Of a DNA stretch of 64,000 nucleotides, positions 45,661-57,301 are shown one piece after another (within the stretch, counting starts at the first letter, position 1; each line of letters opens with the position of its first letter). Both the position numbers and the translations under genes were made by a program. The DNA is from Cristatella mucedo (Eukaryota > Bryozoa > Phylactolaemata > Cristatellidae). The notes beneath the pieces were generated by a model. That model did not search any database. It saw only the letters and a program-made list of their open reading frames with translations, and was not told the origin of the DNA. The stretch is taken from assembly GCA_009760855.2 (NCBI GenBank), contig WPIO01000011.1, positions 4,821,001 to 4,885,000 of the forward strand, in the 5' to 3' direction.

Positions 45661-47674
45661 TAAACATGCGTTAACCATCAACGAATTCCCTAATCCAGCA
45701 GAACTTCTGTGGGGCCCTAGGTACATTTGTATTGGCTCTCACAAGCGGCAGCGGTGCGACCGAGAAAAACGACGAATGGCGACGCTCTAACACACGCCCG
45801 GTAGAAATGACGACGAATATATTGTACGCTGACAAATCAGGTGAAATACGCGAGCTTACGTATTAGTGGTTTACGCCGTCGTGCGTGCTGCTCAGGAGCA
45901 CGTGGAATCGAGAGAGAAAGACAATGCAAGGCGTGCGAGGACCGGCCGACATACAAGCAAGAAGCGAATTGGGCGGCTAGGATAGGTCACGTGTCGGCAT
46001 GGAGCGCGCCCGTTGGGCGGGCGGAACGTTGGCTGGAGCGGAGCCACGCGATACTACTAGCCCGCCCACACATTAGGCTTCAGGAGAACCCAGAAAAACA
46101 AAGCCAGCCCTCCCGTCGAGGAAGGACGTACTCGAACCGGCGAAGTCTTGAATACAAGCAATCCGCACAATTACTAGCCAGTATAACATTGGTCGACTTC
46201 GGCTGCAGTAACTGGGATTCGTACAGCGGTACCTCTCAGCTCCCCGCGGGCGACGAACTGCACGATGCAAGAGGGACATGGAATATGCAAGCCATAACAA
46301 CGACCTTGCTCACCTCCAGCCTTCCGCTCGAACTTTAGGCCCTTGCTGCCTTACATTTGTGGCTCCATCTCCGAGCGGAGACGTCATCGCGGGGCGAGAC
46401 CAAGGGTGCCCAGCACGACGACTTATGCGGCCAACTTCAGGCATCCAAAAGCCGCGATTACATAGCGTCTTGGTATATCCAGCCAGACCCGCAGGTCAGG
46501 CCCCGCCCCGCCGGTGACCCTTATCGCATTTCTACAGTCTTCTCCCCGCCCCCCCTGCCCCCAGCCAACCGAACGTAGCCTGGGTACATTGAGCGCCAGC
46601 AAAACTCAGCCAGGCCGGCGCTGGGGCACCAAAGGAATCTCGCGTCCGCACAATAAACCACTCGGCTTACAGACCGATAAGCCGTAAGTTAAATGTTCTG
46701 TTCATTACTTATTTTAGTAATGGCTTGGTTGCCGTAGATTTTTGCTAAGTACCGAAAGTAAAATAGATTGCTGTCGTTTCTGAGGTTCCTCACAACTCCG
46801 TGCTAGCGCCGTGACTGCCGTCCCGGCTAGACACCGCTCTGCATGCAGCTCACCTAATCGGCATCGCGCCGTTAATGCGTCCCTGACAGGCGTTAGACCG
46901 CCAGTAAATTCTGCGCAGCCAACCTGGACCTGCGGTTGCAGTCGGCTTGCAAATGCTAGCTACGCTCGCTAGAGCTCTTCCGGTTGACTCTCTTAGAGGC
47001 GTGGGTCAGAATCCAAAACTCCAGCTGCTAAATGTTCACTCACGAAAAAAATTTATATAAACTTTACAATGTAGCAATATGTATAATATGCTTCAAATAC
47101 GCCACTTGTCTTAAGCCCACGATCTTCTTCGTTAAAGGTGAGCACCTTATCCTTGGCCATAACTGGACAACCAAGGAGCTACTTAGTTGCGTCTAGATAT
47201 TCCGGGTGAAGCACGGCGCATTTCTGCTAATCGAGACATTGATAGGGCCCTGCTCGTTTGGCTGCGTATCTGAGACTAGCCTATCCTGGTTCTTCTTCTT
47301 TCAGACCAAGCGGTCAAGAAAGAGGTTGGTGGGGTTGCTTGCATTGTTCGTGAATCGCATGGCTATAAGACCTGCAGTTATTTGCTGGCGCTATCGTTGG
47401 AATCATTTGCTATCAGATCCACGTCAAATTAGAGAATCCCACTGTTCTCCTACCAATCCCTTCTAGCAGTCTAACCTTGACTTAGCAGTCTAACCTTTAT
47501 TTGAAAAAATATGTTTTCGGAGTACCCTATCAATTATTCGTATTACATGTAGTTATTAATTGCTGAAGGCTTAAAGTCAAAATTGACCTCAAGAGCTACA
47601 ATCAGGTCCGCTCATTCCTTTAGCGTCGCGAAAATTGGTCTAGTTCAATACGTTAATCACGCTACTCGTGTCGG
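45661..47674. other. Mixed GC-rich and AT-rich stretch without recognised gene
   Basis: GC-rich at 45,840-46,660 with a 165-codon plus frame (45,841-46,338) and an opposing frame. Neither has domain features, and the composition explains their length. An AATAAA lies at 46,652. A solo LTR is conceivable but no terminal repeat pair was found. Confidence 0.4.
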
Positions 47675-47814
47675 CGGCTTTATTCTTTGCTCAGTGGTTA
47701 GCGTGCTTGCCCCGACCGCGGTCTGGCCGAGGTCGTGGGCTCGAGCCCCCTGGGGTGCGTGCAGTGCCTGAATGGATACTAAGTTCTCTTAGGGCGCTAT
47801 ACAAATAAAGCATA

Positions 47815-47835
<21 letters not shown>
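47675..47835 (+). mobile_element. tRNA-derived SINE, second full copy
   Basis: A box TTGCTCAGTGG (47,687-47,697) and B box GGCTCGAGCCC (47,738-47,748), then AGTGCCTGAATGGATACTAA, GTTCTCTTAGGGCGCTATAC and AAATAAAGC. A (TA)n run follows. It has the same design as 27,089-27,240 with some changes in the linker. Confidence 0.83.
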
Positions 47836-47848
<13 letters not shown>

Positions 47849-47850
47849 TC
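47816..47850. repeat. (TA)n microsatellite at the SINE tail
   Basis: TATATATATATATATATG followed by TATATATATA, directly after the SINE 3' end, as expected when tails seed microsatellites. Confidence 0.9.
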
Positions 47851-47949
47851 TGTTATTTCCTTACCATAAAGTATATACGCCTCAATAATCTTGTCGTGGG
47901 CCCGCTTACCATCACATATCGTTGGTCAATTGATGCTGAGAAATTTTTA

Positions 47950-49450
47950 GTTTTTAGTGATGCAGGTCGTTTTTATTTTGCACCCAATCCCTGTTGAATG
48001 CTTTGATGCCCTCATTGATGCAGCTTGATTGGAACTGATTGGTCTCGATGAGCACACTCCGCTAAAAATTTTCCACGTGCAGGGCCGTGGAGAATCCATT
48101 CTACTTACCAAAAGACTTAATACGATGTGCCTTGTTAAGTGCATGCTAGAATGCCCCAAGAAGTATTGATCTGACCCCGATGTAGCCAGTTTCAAAGACT
48201 TTGCCTGTGTCTACACTCGGAATCTTAAAAAGTAAAGGATTTTTTTAGTCAAACAATTAATACCAGTCGGAACCACAATAAATTGATAAAACTCTAAATC
48301 TTCTGCTTGCTAATGCCGAGCGAAGTCACTATCCGGATGTTACACGTTTGCCGATAGGTTTTCCGACTGCTTATTTAAAAAATCGCACGTATTTTTGCCT
48401 CCGTAAAGCCACCCCCGACTCTAGCAAGTGTCGAGTCCCAAAAAGTTACTACCTTAGGAGCTTTTCCGAGGTTTCTGTTTACGAAGTAGCGAACGTAGTT
48501 AATTAGAGTAAAAAACAACTCGTCTCCGTTGACTATACCGTCAACTCTTTGCTATCCACTAGCGGAACAACTTCGATCAGCAATAACTCCGATTGTTTCG
48601 TGATTCACGTGTTAAAGGACTTATTCCAAAGTCTTTTGCATCGACCATCTCACTAAGGATAGTGACTTAAGCCTGAATTAGACTCAGAGGTCCTGTCAAG
48701 CTATCGCTAAGTCTCTCTTCTATTATTTTTTGCTCAATATTCCCGAACAACGCGGTGATTAAGCGGAGTGTAGAATATGTTGAGATGAATGAACTGTCAG
48801 AAATTGCTTACTGGGAATTTAAGCGACGCGTCTTTTTCGCATGACCAGAGATATTATAAGTGGCAGCGATGACGGTAGTGTTGATGGTAGTCATCGCCTT
48901 TTGTCCAGCAGACTATTCACATGTGGAATTCCTCAAGGGTCCGTTCTTGGTTCTTTGCTGTTCTGCATCTATACCGAGGCTCCCTGAGAAAACTGATTCG
49001 GCCCACGGGATCGGGTGTCACTTCTCTGCTGACGAAATATGATAATTAATACACTTAATGCTTGCCTTTTAGTCATTCGATATTAAATTTCGACCAATTT
49101 ACTTAAATAGACATGAATGCAACCAAATTTCTATTCGTAGGCCGCCCCAAGTGTGTGGCTGGCCTAGTAAACTTTGTTTATTTTTTTTGGTGATACTGCA
49201 GTGGGCCATACCAATCAGGTCGGCGCATAAACCTCAGAAATGCCTGTTGCATAGCAGCCCAGCGGAAATAGCTTCAATTCATTTTACTTCGACTTGTTGG
49301 TTAGTCGTGCGTGCTTCCACGCACGCACGCTTGCTGTCCAGTTTTAGTCATAAGGGCGTAGCCGGTATTTTGCCACTAGGCCTAAACCTTCACCTTGTTT
49401 ACCGCAATACAAGGTGAAGGCATTTACTTAGATATCCGCTCCTGAAAGCA
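47950..49450 (+). mobile_element. Very decayed LINE with reverse-transcriptase signature
   Basis: The plus strand at 48,900-48,975 reads LFTCGIPQGSVLGSLLFCIY, the hallmark IPQGS motif of LINE reverse transcriptases. About 15 residues on, in another frame, is GIGCHFSADE, a worn YADD catalytic box. Upstream (47,960-48,240 and 48,380-48,600) there are long frames without clear identity but compatible with the region before the RT. Boundaries are approximate. The family may differ from families 1 and 2. Confidence 0.6.
49387..49420. other. Perfect 12-bp hairpin
   Basis: CCTTCACCTTGT and ACAAGGTGAAGG are exact reverse complements around a 10-base loop. A smaller 8-bp hairpin (CGTGCGTG...CACGCACG) lies about 80 bp upstream at about 49,308-49,327. 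Both are near the 3' side of the decayed LINE. Confidence 0.75.
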
Positions 49451-49816
49451 CTATAGCCCGTTTAGAAACTGATCACTTGAACTCTTTTCAACTTGGTTTT
49501 TAGCTGTTATCTCCTCTCTTACTCAAATTTGGAAAGCCAGAGGTCCTTATCAAAAAACGCCACTCAGTAGCAGACTTGTGCAACGGAAAATGAAGTCTGT
49601 AGCCAAGTGTTGCCAGTTAAAAGCTTAACTTCTAATGAGCCCCGCTTGTTAAGCCTCTTTGGACGTGCACATATAGATTAAAATCTTCGGTGACTCTAAC
49701 TTTCGGTGAAGCACAGCGAATGCACGATAAAGCGTTTGCCGCCAGACGAGCGCTGACAGTCGTCCTTCCCCTTCTTTAGGAGTACGCGAAAAGGTTGCAA
49801 TACAGACACGTGCTCA

Positions 49817-50938
49817 CTTGACTCCACTGGAGATCATCCGCATTTGGGGGGCTTTCATGTGCAAAATGACTGCAATGTTAGCATCCTTTGGCGAAATGGC
49901 AGAGCGAGGATTTCTAGGTAGGGAGACGACCCCTGCAGGAAATGACAAATGACGATTGCCACTGTCATGCGCCTGCAATGAAAAGCTCAGCAGAAAACAC
50001 AAGTCTTTAATTAAATAAGAGATCTGTGGCTATGCATAATAAAGTATATGGCAGGACAGTATGCGACGATCTCTTCATTTTTAGAAATCAGAGCTGTTTC
50101 TTCCTCGACATGCAGTAGCATGTCATCTTTGAAGACGTCGTCGCCCATCGTCGTTCGACCGCGTTTCTCGTAAGTCTTAATGAGACGAGCCCATACATGG
50201 CCTTGGCAGTTGATGCATGTCAAAATGAGTTGCTAGTACAGTTGGCACGAGCCGTCCTCGGCTTGACTGGATTTAGGCAGCATGATTGCACGGCCTTAAA
50301 GTGGAGCCTACGTTTCTTGAGCCTGAATCTGTCTCCTCAAAAACGTTGTGAAGCATGTTTCTCAAGAGGTTCGTCTCAGCGTCTAGAAAGTCGATGCTGC
50401 TGAATCTTGGCAAGCCCTACAAGGCGCCATACATGCGATGCATTAAAGTTTTGATTAGGAGCCAAGCGGAGCGTCTCATTCGCCTCCTTGTCAAACCGAA
50501 AGTCTTATTCTGACCGCGTCTTTCTATTGCAGCCTGGAATAATTTTGTACTTGGACGAATTGTTCGTTGCCATTTGTGAGATCATCGCCACGAGGTCATC
50601 CGGGAAGACGTTGTTGGCGATCATGCCTGGCATCCCAATCTCTTGATGCTGAAATAACGTCCGTACCTTTTTCAGCATATTACCCTAGTGAGCTTTCTAA
50701 GCTCTGTGAGCACTTGAATGGTGCGATCGACCATCATTTGTGAAGCTGCGTTTCCGCGAGTGCCTTTCCTCCTTAACGATGCCGACTTTTCTCCTAGTTA
50801 TGACGTACGCCCGAGCAATCTGACGGCCGACTGAGTCCCGCCCACAGCCCGTGCTCTAACCCGGAAGTCTGGTATAAATGTGGGTTTCCCAGAAAGACGC
50901 CTAGCCATCACCTCGGAATTTGAGCTTGCCGCTGCATT
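49817..50938 (-). pseudogene. Unidentified degenerate reading frame, about 1.1 kb
   Basis: Minus-strand coding-like blocks follow one another with frameshifts. From an ATG at 50,938 comes a low-complexity start (TNAAASSNSEVMARR). Then NAASQMMVDRTIQVLTELRK, MPGMIANNVFPDDLVAMISQ, NASHVWRLVGLAKIQQH, MTCINCQGHVWARLIKTYEK, ISKNEEIVAYCPAIYFI and finally FPAGVVSLPRNPRSAIS, ending in TGA at 49,817. The blocks are hydrophilic, non-repetitive and protein-like. An acceptor-like pyrimidine tract ending in CAG lies before the last block, but no matching donor is clear, which favours an intronless, mutated ORF. I do not recognise the family. An inserted viral-type gene, a transposon ORF1 or a retrogene are all possible. 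Confidence 0.4.
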
Positions 50939-50989
50939 CGTCATTGTAGAGTAGTATGAGAAGAATATAACTAAAAAAGTGAGCACATA

Positions 50990-51710
50990 AAAAAGCTTCT
51001 TTGGGAACGTGGCAGTACCAAGTAGTTGATGCCGTTTCGGGAGAGTGGGAGTAAAGTGCTAAGTAATGTGAGCTGTTGCGGGCTTTATTGTGGATTTCAT
51101 AAGCAGACGCGTGGCGTCTTCTAAGTAAATAGGCTTAAACCTTGGCTAAAAACATAAACACTAACTGTTCAAGGACTTAATCTGACCGCCTCAATAAAAC
51201 TCCTGCACACGTACTTCAGCCGTTACTATTTAGAATTTTGATTGGTTGGCTGGACCAAATAGAAGCCGAAACCTAAAAACGGATTCTCCTCCTTGAGGAC
51301 TTCTCTGCCGACTTGGATCCTCCCCCAAATATGTTGTGACATATGCTGATGTAGAAGCCCAAATCTGGGGAAAATTGATCCCAAATCTAGACAGATTTAT
51401 GAGGAAGATCGCTCGTGTAACGGCAGCTGGAGCCACTGAAAGTATTCTGACTCTTGTTTCGCAAGGCCTGAGACAGCTCGTTCGTAATCACTAACTAGCG
51501 CTCTTTGATTATTTTACATAAAGGTGAACTTGAATGAAAGCATGTGTTCGAAAAGACATGTCACTTCTACTTTTTGCTCAGCCGTGCGACCGTTCTCTTA
51601 CACTTGCTCAATGACCTCGACCTGTGCGTCTAGCATGTCGAACACCTTCGCTATATAACTGGCCAAAATGACTACCAGTGCATATCTCCTGGGTTCACCA
51701 GTGCAGTGGG
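50990..51710. other. Spacer, nothing firmly recognised
   Basis: A plus frame near 51,330-51,490 (AQIWGKLIPNLDRFMRKIAR-like) reads smoothly but is short and unassigned. Confidence 0.4.
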
Positions 51711-52147
51711 ATGTAATGTAATGTATCTCCGTCTGTAACTCCACAAAGTCATAAAGACTATGTGGGTTTTACGCAGGAGAGTTTTGTATAGCGCACTCAC
51801 AGCCTCGGCGGCTTTCGCTACGCATTCGGTAACCAACAGACTTCGTCTCACGCAACAAAGAGAAAGTGGGAAGCATAGCAGAGTCAAGAGAGCAGTTGAG
51901 GTAGTCAGTAGCATGGAAGCAGCAGCTCAGGACCGCTGAAACGGATGAGCCATAGTCGGCAGCAGGAGGGTAGTTGTCTTTTCACAAGAATTGTGGAAGC
52001 GATTTCCGGAGTCTAGGACCTGCAGAGCTAAAGCTTCTGTCGCCGACGGTCTTTAAGCGAAGGAATAGACCAGCTAGTTTATTGTCCACACAGAACCTAA
52101 GGGCGCGAAGAGGCTGAAACTGGTGCAGCAGTTCAGCTAGGTACGAA
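51711..52147 (-). mobile_element. Family-2 LINE 3' fragment
   Basis: The tail GTAATGTAATGTATCTCCGT is followed on the minus strand by the family 3' UTR and C-terminal blocks (YSPT-type ADYG region, GPRLWKSLPQ-like, [15 protein letters not shown]). It is cut off within LLHQFQPLRALR. Several point changes are present. Confidence 0.83.
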
Positions 52148-53329
52148 GTAGCCAAGTCCTGACGTAGTGGTTCTAGCCACGGCCTGTCTCGACGTGCAGC
52201 TTTTTGAACGGTCCTCTATTATCTCCTTTCGCTCAATCGGCAGTTCGTCGTTTTCTTTGCAGCAAGCCGTCGCCACGTTGATATTGTTACTGACCAATCC
52301 AACGATAAGGCTTAAATCTGGGACAACACTCGCTCCGGCCCAAATTAAGGCTGGCATAGGGCCCGAAGTATTCCAATTCGTTCACAGATTCGTTCACAGT
52401 TGTTTGATAACAGTGCTCGAGCTTCGCGACCTGGGTCACGGGATTGAGTCTTTTTGTGGATGACCCTTTAGTGCCTACTGCAATCGTTACTGGTAGCCGT
52501 AGCCGCAAAGACACGTCTGCCGCTATTTAAAAGATGCTGCTCAATCAGTTAACCCACTTTTAATGGTTGCAGATGATTATTCTCACCACTTTGATTGGCT
52601 GCACCGTCGTTGCACCATCCGCAGCAATTGGCAACGAGACGATGTGATTTGTCTGGACTTCAGTGATGGCGGTTTTTAGAGTGTCGGCTCATGTGTTTTT
52701 CGCTCGCCTCAGTTGGATGAGTCACATGATTACCATAATGGTGTCGACCTGGATGAAGTGGTTCGCCCAGATTCAGTGGCTCTTCCTTGCCTTCATCGCG
52801 TGTCTGGTCCCCCCTAATTGAGTTACAGCCGCTGGACGTTGTTGAGCACAACTGTGGCAAGCTCGGCGCTCCGCTTGCACGGAAAGGTGAGGAGCTCAAT
52901 GAAGCTACACTGGTTGAGTTGACACATTGACCACATTGACCGACTCGTCGCGACCCGGCACTGCAGGCCGTGGCTCATAAGAAATCGAGTTATATCGACC
53001 AGTTCTTGCAACCAAGTTCAGTTTTCAGTGCTTAACTTGGCAATTAGTTTCCTTATACCTTACTTTCTTGCACTGTCATGCACCTTCTTGTTAATTGGGT
53101 CTGAATTCGCATTCCGAACTCGTGCCTATCACCTGTTTATGGAGTCGCTCTTTTTTTCCGGAATCCAACGAGGATCACTAAAGTCTCAATATGGCATCTT
53201 TCTCGTTCGGTCTCACTACGGTTCAGTGCTAGAGCAATCAGTAACGACATGGCTAAATTTCAAAATCATATTAGGCGACCTAACAGAGTTTAGGTTGTGG
53301 AAAAACTAGTTCAAGTAATCCAGTAGTTT
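52148..53329. other. Unassigned sequence with a two-copy repeat
   Basis: 52,455-52,555 resembles 57,303-57,400 (CCTTTAGTGCC..., TCTGCCGCTATT, AAATCA), so an unidentified repeat is present in both places. Frames on either strand (52,167-52,463 plus; 52,514-52,287 minus; 52,899-52,660 minus) have no recognised domain. Confidence 0.4.
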
Positions 53330-53638
53330 ATAATAATAATAATAATAATAATAATATTGCACTTGATAAAGCGCCCTCAGAGAACTTAATCTCTTTCTAG
53401 GCGCTTTACATTTGCTGCAAAGTGATATGCAATAGAATAGTAAGTAAAATCATGCTTGAAAAACAAACAAAATGAATAATATGGTTAGGGGTGACATGCA
53501 CAGGGTCACCATGCAAATGTGGTTAGTGGCAGCATGCACAGTGTCAGCACGCATAAGCACACCAAGGATCAATCACAGGGACCCACTAAATGCTGTCCTA
53601 AATAGGTGTGTTTTTAAGTTTTTATCAATAGCATGATT
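53330..53638 (-). mobile_element. Family-1 LINE 3' end with (AAT)n tail
   Basis: AATAATAATAATAATAATAA at 53,332-53,355, a perfect stem-loop (AAAGCGCCCTCAGAGAACTT, AATCTCTTTCTAGGCGCTTT), then the 3' UTR and the first few C-terminal codons. The low divergence of the stem suggests a young insertion. It interrupts or abuts the older LINE to the right. Confidence 0.87.
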
Positions 53639-55640
53639 CTAGGTGATTTGATCCTTACTACAATAAGAGACAAATTAGGAACTAGAGGGCTTAACGGGAG
53701 CCCTCTCAACGAGAGAACCCTATATACCACTCATCTACGCCTTTTGCCGTCATCTATGGAGGCACGCTGCGATGCTAGGAGCAACAGGCGTGCCTCTACA
53801 ACCACTTTTTCAGCCTAATAGCCCCCCCAAGAAGTTCCGCCATCACTAGTAAGCGGCTACCCTGTTTTCAATGTGAGCTACAGAAAGAGTGCTTTCGATG
53901 CAGAGGACGACTACCATCAGTAATCTCATTAACCGCTTCCAGAATAGCTTATTGCCTAGCGATTCTTGTGGAGAATTAGCTGATCACTTCTCTAGCTTCT
54001 GTATCTGCAAGATAGACAAGATCGCGGAGTAAATCCCCAAAGTAACAGCATCCCTACTAGACTGTTGTCCCTCAGCAACATTTCTAGGGGACTTTCCTCC
54101 CTCAATTCTGCGAAGCACCTCAACGTTTGTATTCAAGGCTGCTATGAGTGACATCGTCCTTAAATTTATCTCCCACTCTCAGAAGATTACTAGCCATCTA
54201 GACATCATTATCACTGTCATACTACTATGAGCCATCTGCTGCTGCCATGCGTAATTATGATAATGATATGACTTCAGCCGCAGGTCTTGTCCCGGTGCCT
54301 TTCAAAAAGGTTTTTTTGGATGCCGCTGTGTAAGAAAGCCACACCATGCAAAGTAAGACTACAGCAACATGTCCCCAGTCTCTCTACTGCTGGTCCTAGC
54401 TGGTCATACATAAGACACAGGAACGATTGGCAGCAGGCCAACTGATCTCTTACAATTAAACCAGAACCCGGAAATTCAGTTCCAGTGTGGTTTTTAAATC
54501 TAGTACTTACTAAAAGTCAGCATTGCTTTTGAAAGCAGGCGACCTTCTTGGTATTGCAAACTTAGATAAAGTCTCTCTGCTTGCGTTTCTTGATCTTATG
54601 ACTGAATTTGTTATTATCGACCACCAAGTCCTAGTCTCATCTAGCCTAGAAATTCCTACTGCACTGCAATCACTTAGGTCTTATCTCAGTGAGAGACATT
54701 AGTATTCAGTATTCAGAATCCAGTATATTCAGTATCCAGTATCTGACTGTTGATGTGAATAGAAAATTTTTATCCGAGGTACCATTGAAGTATGCGGTGT
54801 GTTAGGGCTGTGCTCTTGTTCCTCTTTTTCAGATTTTACACTTTCCTCTTGCCGATGCCATTGCCCAGCACAATCCAGGCTTTAACTTCTCTGCAGATAA
54901 CGCACATATTTATCTCTTTTCTTATTCCTGCTAGCCCTCCACAGCGTCAAATTCTCTAAACTGCCTTGCTGCATGCATTTTTAACATTCGCCTTTGGATG
55001 GCAGCAAACCTTGTCAAATCGAACGACGATAAAACCAACTTGCTAGTTATGGTTAAACCAAGTGTGACTAAGAAATTGAAAACTTAACCTTCGCCCTGCC
55101 AGCGTATCTCTCGTTGCTTCAGTAAAAAATCTAGATTTACTGTTATCAATTGACCTTTCACACGGCATCAGATCCACAGTCGCATAAGCTCTACAGTCAA
55201 GTCTGCTGACTTCCAGCTATGTAATACTGCTAATATTTCGGCGTGCTTTGACAGGGATATCCCATCCAAATTGATTCGTGCATTTGCGACATCCCGTCTC
55301 GACATCTGAAAGTCAATTATTGCCGATCTATTGGTCTTCGAAATGAGGCGCTCAAATTTGGTGCTAAAATGTACTGCTAGGTTGATCTTTTGTCTTGATC
55401 GTCGCAGTTTATACATCGGACAAATTCTCACTAGTCTGTATTTGTGCTCAATAGAGAAGCGTATCAACTTTAAAGTTTTGTCACTCACTTGTATGCCTCT
55501 TCATTCTATGACTCCAGCCCACTTACAGTTGCCTTGTGATATCTTTCGGTGCCCTGAGACAAAGCTACAAATGGCAGCCCCTCATTTTGTCAAAAATGGC
55601 TGCCAAATAGCTCCACGACAGTAAAAATGCAAAAGACACG
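53639..55640 (+). mobile_element. Old family-1 LINE, RT region, heavily decayed
   Basis: Plus-strand relic. 53,640-54,330 matches 3,785-4,400. Then worn RT blocks follow: FRxGDLLGIANLDKVSLLAF-like at 54,530-54,590, a FNFSADNAHIYLFS box at 54,880-54,920 (YADD position), and a SLNCLAACIFNIRLWMAANL block at 54,955-55,015. The C-terminal blocks near 55,270-55,500 include VLSLTCMPLHSMTPAHL. No intact frame remains. Confidence 0.72.
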
Positions 55641-56144
55641 CTAGCAGCCAAATCAAGTCGAGAAAGTTTTGTTAACGGTAATAAAGGTAAAAGATTGCTA
55701 TCACACAATTAACATAGACAAATGTTTTCGCTCGTATTGAACATAGCAAAATGGTCTACTGCAGTTTGAAAGTCAAGATTTTACAGTGTTTCTTTTTTAT
55801 GCTTGGCAACACCAAATGAGAGAGTCGACCTTGCCCCATCGATGCTCTCGGAAAATAAAGGATTATATTCAGCTACCTAAAGGAACGCTTACAACTGGAA
55901 AATTGATACAGCTATGGTGAGAAGAACTTGTTATTTGACTGTTAAATAGGAAACATGTCTTCTTCGAAACTGACTATGAAAGACATTGACAGTGAAACAC
56001 ACGAGTTCCATTGGGGTCTTCAGTGCCAAGTCGTAACGTGAGGCACGATGCATTTCGCAGTCACATATTTTGTAGTACAGCTCCGTTTCATTAAGATCTT
56101 AACAATAAAAGCCTCTAATATATTGACATTGACGGCGGAGTTTG
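55641..56144. other. AT-rich spacer, nothing recognised
   Basis: No gene, RNA or known repeat seen. Confidence 0.5.
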
Positions 56145-56232
56145 GTCGGGTAATAACAATAACAATACATTTGATACAGTGTCCTCAGAGAACTCAATCT
56201 CTTTTTTCAGGAGCTTGACATTTGAGTTGAGA
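56145..56232 (-). mobile_element. Short family-1 LINE 3' end
   Basis: The tail AATAACAATAACAATAC is followed by TGTCCTCAGAGAACTCAATC, TCTTTTTTCAGGAGC and a few bases of 3' UTR only. Confidence 0.78.
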
Positions 56233-56928
56233 GTTTGCTTGCCGTCCCTACAGAGCTGATATGCGGTATTCTCGCAGAAATAAACTACAGCCAGGTTTGC
56301 TAGTTCCAAGCCTCGAATACCTCGCTTACGTTAGGTTGGCATATCAATTGAGATCCGGCTCGTGATCGCATTTTCATGAGTACCCGACTATTTTGAACTG
56401 TTGCTAGTACTTCGATTGAGGTGACGCCTATTCCAACATGCCGTAGGTTGGAGCTGTGACTGCTCCGCCGACCATAATTCGCTGGGCTGTTTTAGCTTCA
56501 ACGTATGGTAGTAGGCCTTACAGTCAATTAGTCAGGACAGGATAGTATTTATCTTGATTTCTCGTGGACAGAGAACTGTTAATAAGCTGAGATGGAGAGC
56601 ATCAGCTGCTCTCTAGATGTATTTGATAACCTTGCTGTGCATCAAGCATTGCCTGCTCAGAGTGTGCTTGCCCCACCCCTTTATCTCCCCCCTGCTCACT
56701 CAGGATTGAGCTTAATCATCTTGGCACTTCTTCTGCTGCTCACGTTGTCCGCAAAGTAAGAAGAGGCGCACGAGGTGTACGGGGCTATGGGGTAAGTTTC
56801 TGGAGAGCCCGGACAGCCTAGCATGGTGTTTTTAGGGTATTGTTTTCCCCTAAAAGACTTGAGCTTTACTCCAGCGCTAAAAAAAAGACACCGGATTCTT
56901 CTCTGCACAATGCTGTAGGGTGTCTCGG
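56233..56928. other. Spacer, nothing recognised
   Basis: No supported gene. A short minus frame at 56,908-56,696 is without features. Confidence 0.45.
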
Positions 56929-57092
56929 GCTGCTGACCGTGGCCTGGCCACGGCCAACAGCCTTGTTAGATCAGCTACGTTTTACTCCACACTCTTTAAG
57001 TACTACTACTAGCTGCTGACTGTGGCCTAGCCATGGCCAGCAGCCTTGTTAGATCAGCTATTTTACCCCACACTTATTAAGCACTACTACTG
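56929..57092. repeat. Two-copy tandem duplication, 83-bp unit
   Basis: GCTGCTGACCGTGGCCTGGC... and GCTGCTGACTGTGGCCTAGC... both run through CAGCCTTGTTAGATCAGCTA and end in ACTACTACT. They differ at several positions, so the duplication is not recent. Each unit has the palindromic core TGGCC(T/A)(G)GCCA. Confidence 0.88.
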
Positions 57093-57159
57093 GCTGCCAC
57101 CACGATCACCTCTATGCTTGAGTTCACCCCTGTTCTTGACCTGACGGATGCTGAGCTGG

Positions 57160-57234
57160 GTCTTGGCCCAGGAGGCCACGGGATAAGGTGCTCGCTCTTC
57201 CGAACATAGGTCATGTGTTCGTGTCCATCAGTGG
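57160..57234 (+). mobile_element. Worn tRNA-like SINE head
   Basis: ACGGGATAAGGTGCTCGC resembles the A-box side of the SINE at 27,111-27,124, and GGTCATGTGTTCGTGTCC resembles its B box. The family 3' end is not present in sense orientation. Confidence 0.45.
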
Positions 57235-57301
57235 TGATAATAATAATAATAACAATGCACTTGATAAAGCGCCCTCAGAGAACTCAATCTCTTTCTAGGC
57301 G
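57235..57301 (-). mobile_element. 67-bp family-1 LINE 3' end
   Basis: GATAATAATAATAATAAC, AATGCACTTGATAAAGCGCC and CTCAGAGAACTCAATCTCTT, ending at TCTAGGCG: only the tail and the stem-loop minus its last bases. The stem is near-consensus, which suggests youth. Confidence 0.88.

Noticed and set aside
45841-46338. 165-codon plus frame
   Set aside because: Low-complexity charged sequence with no recognisable motif, and an opposing open frame of similar quality.
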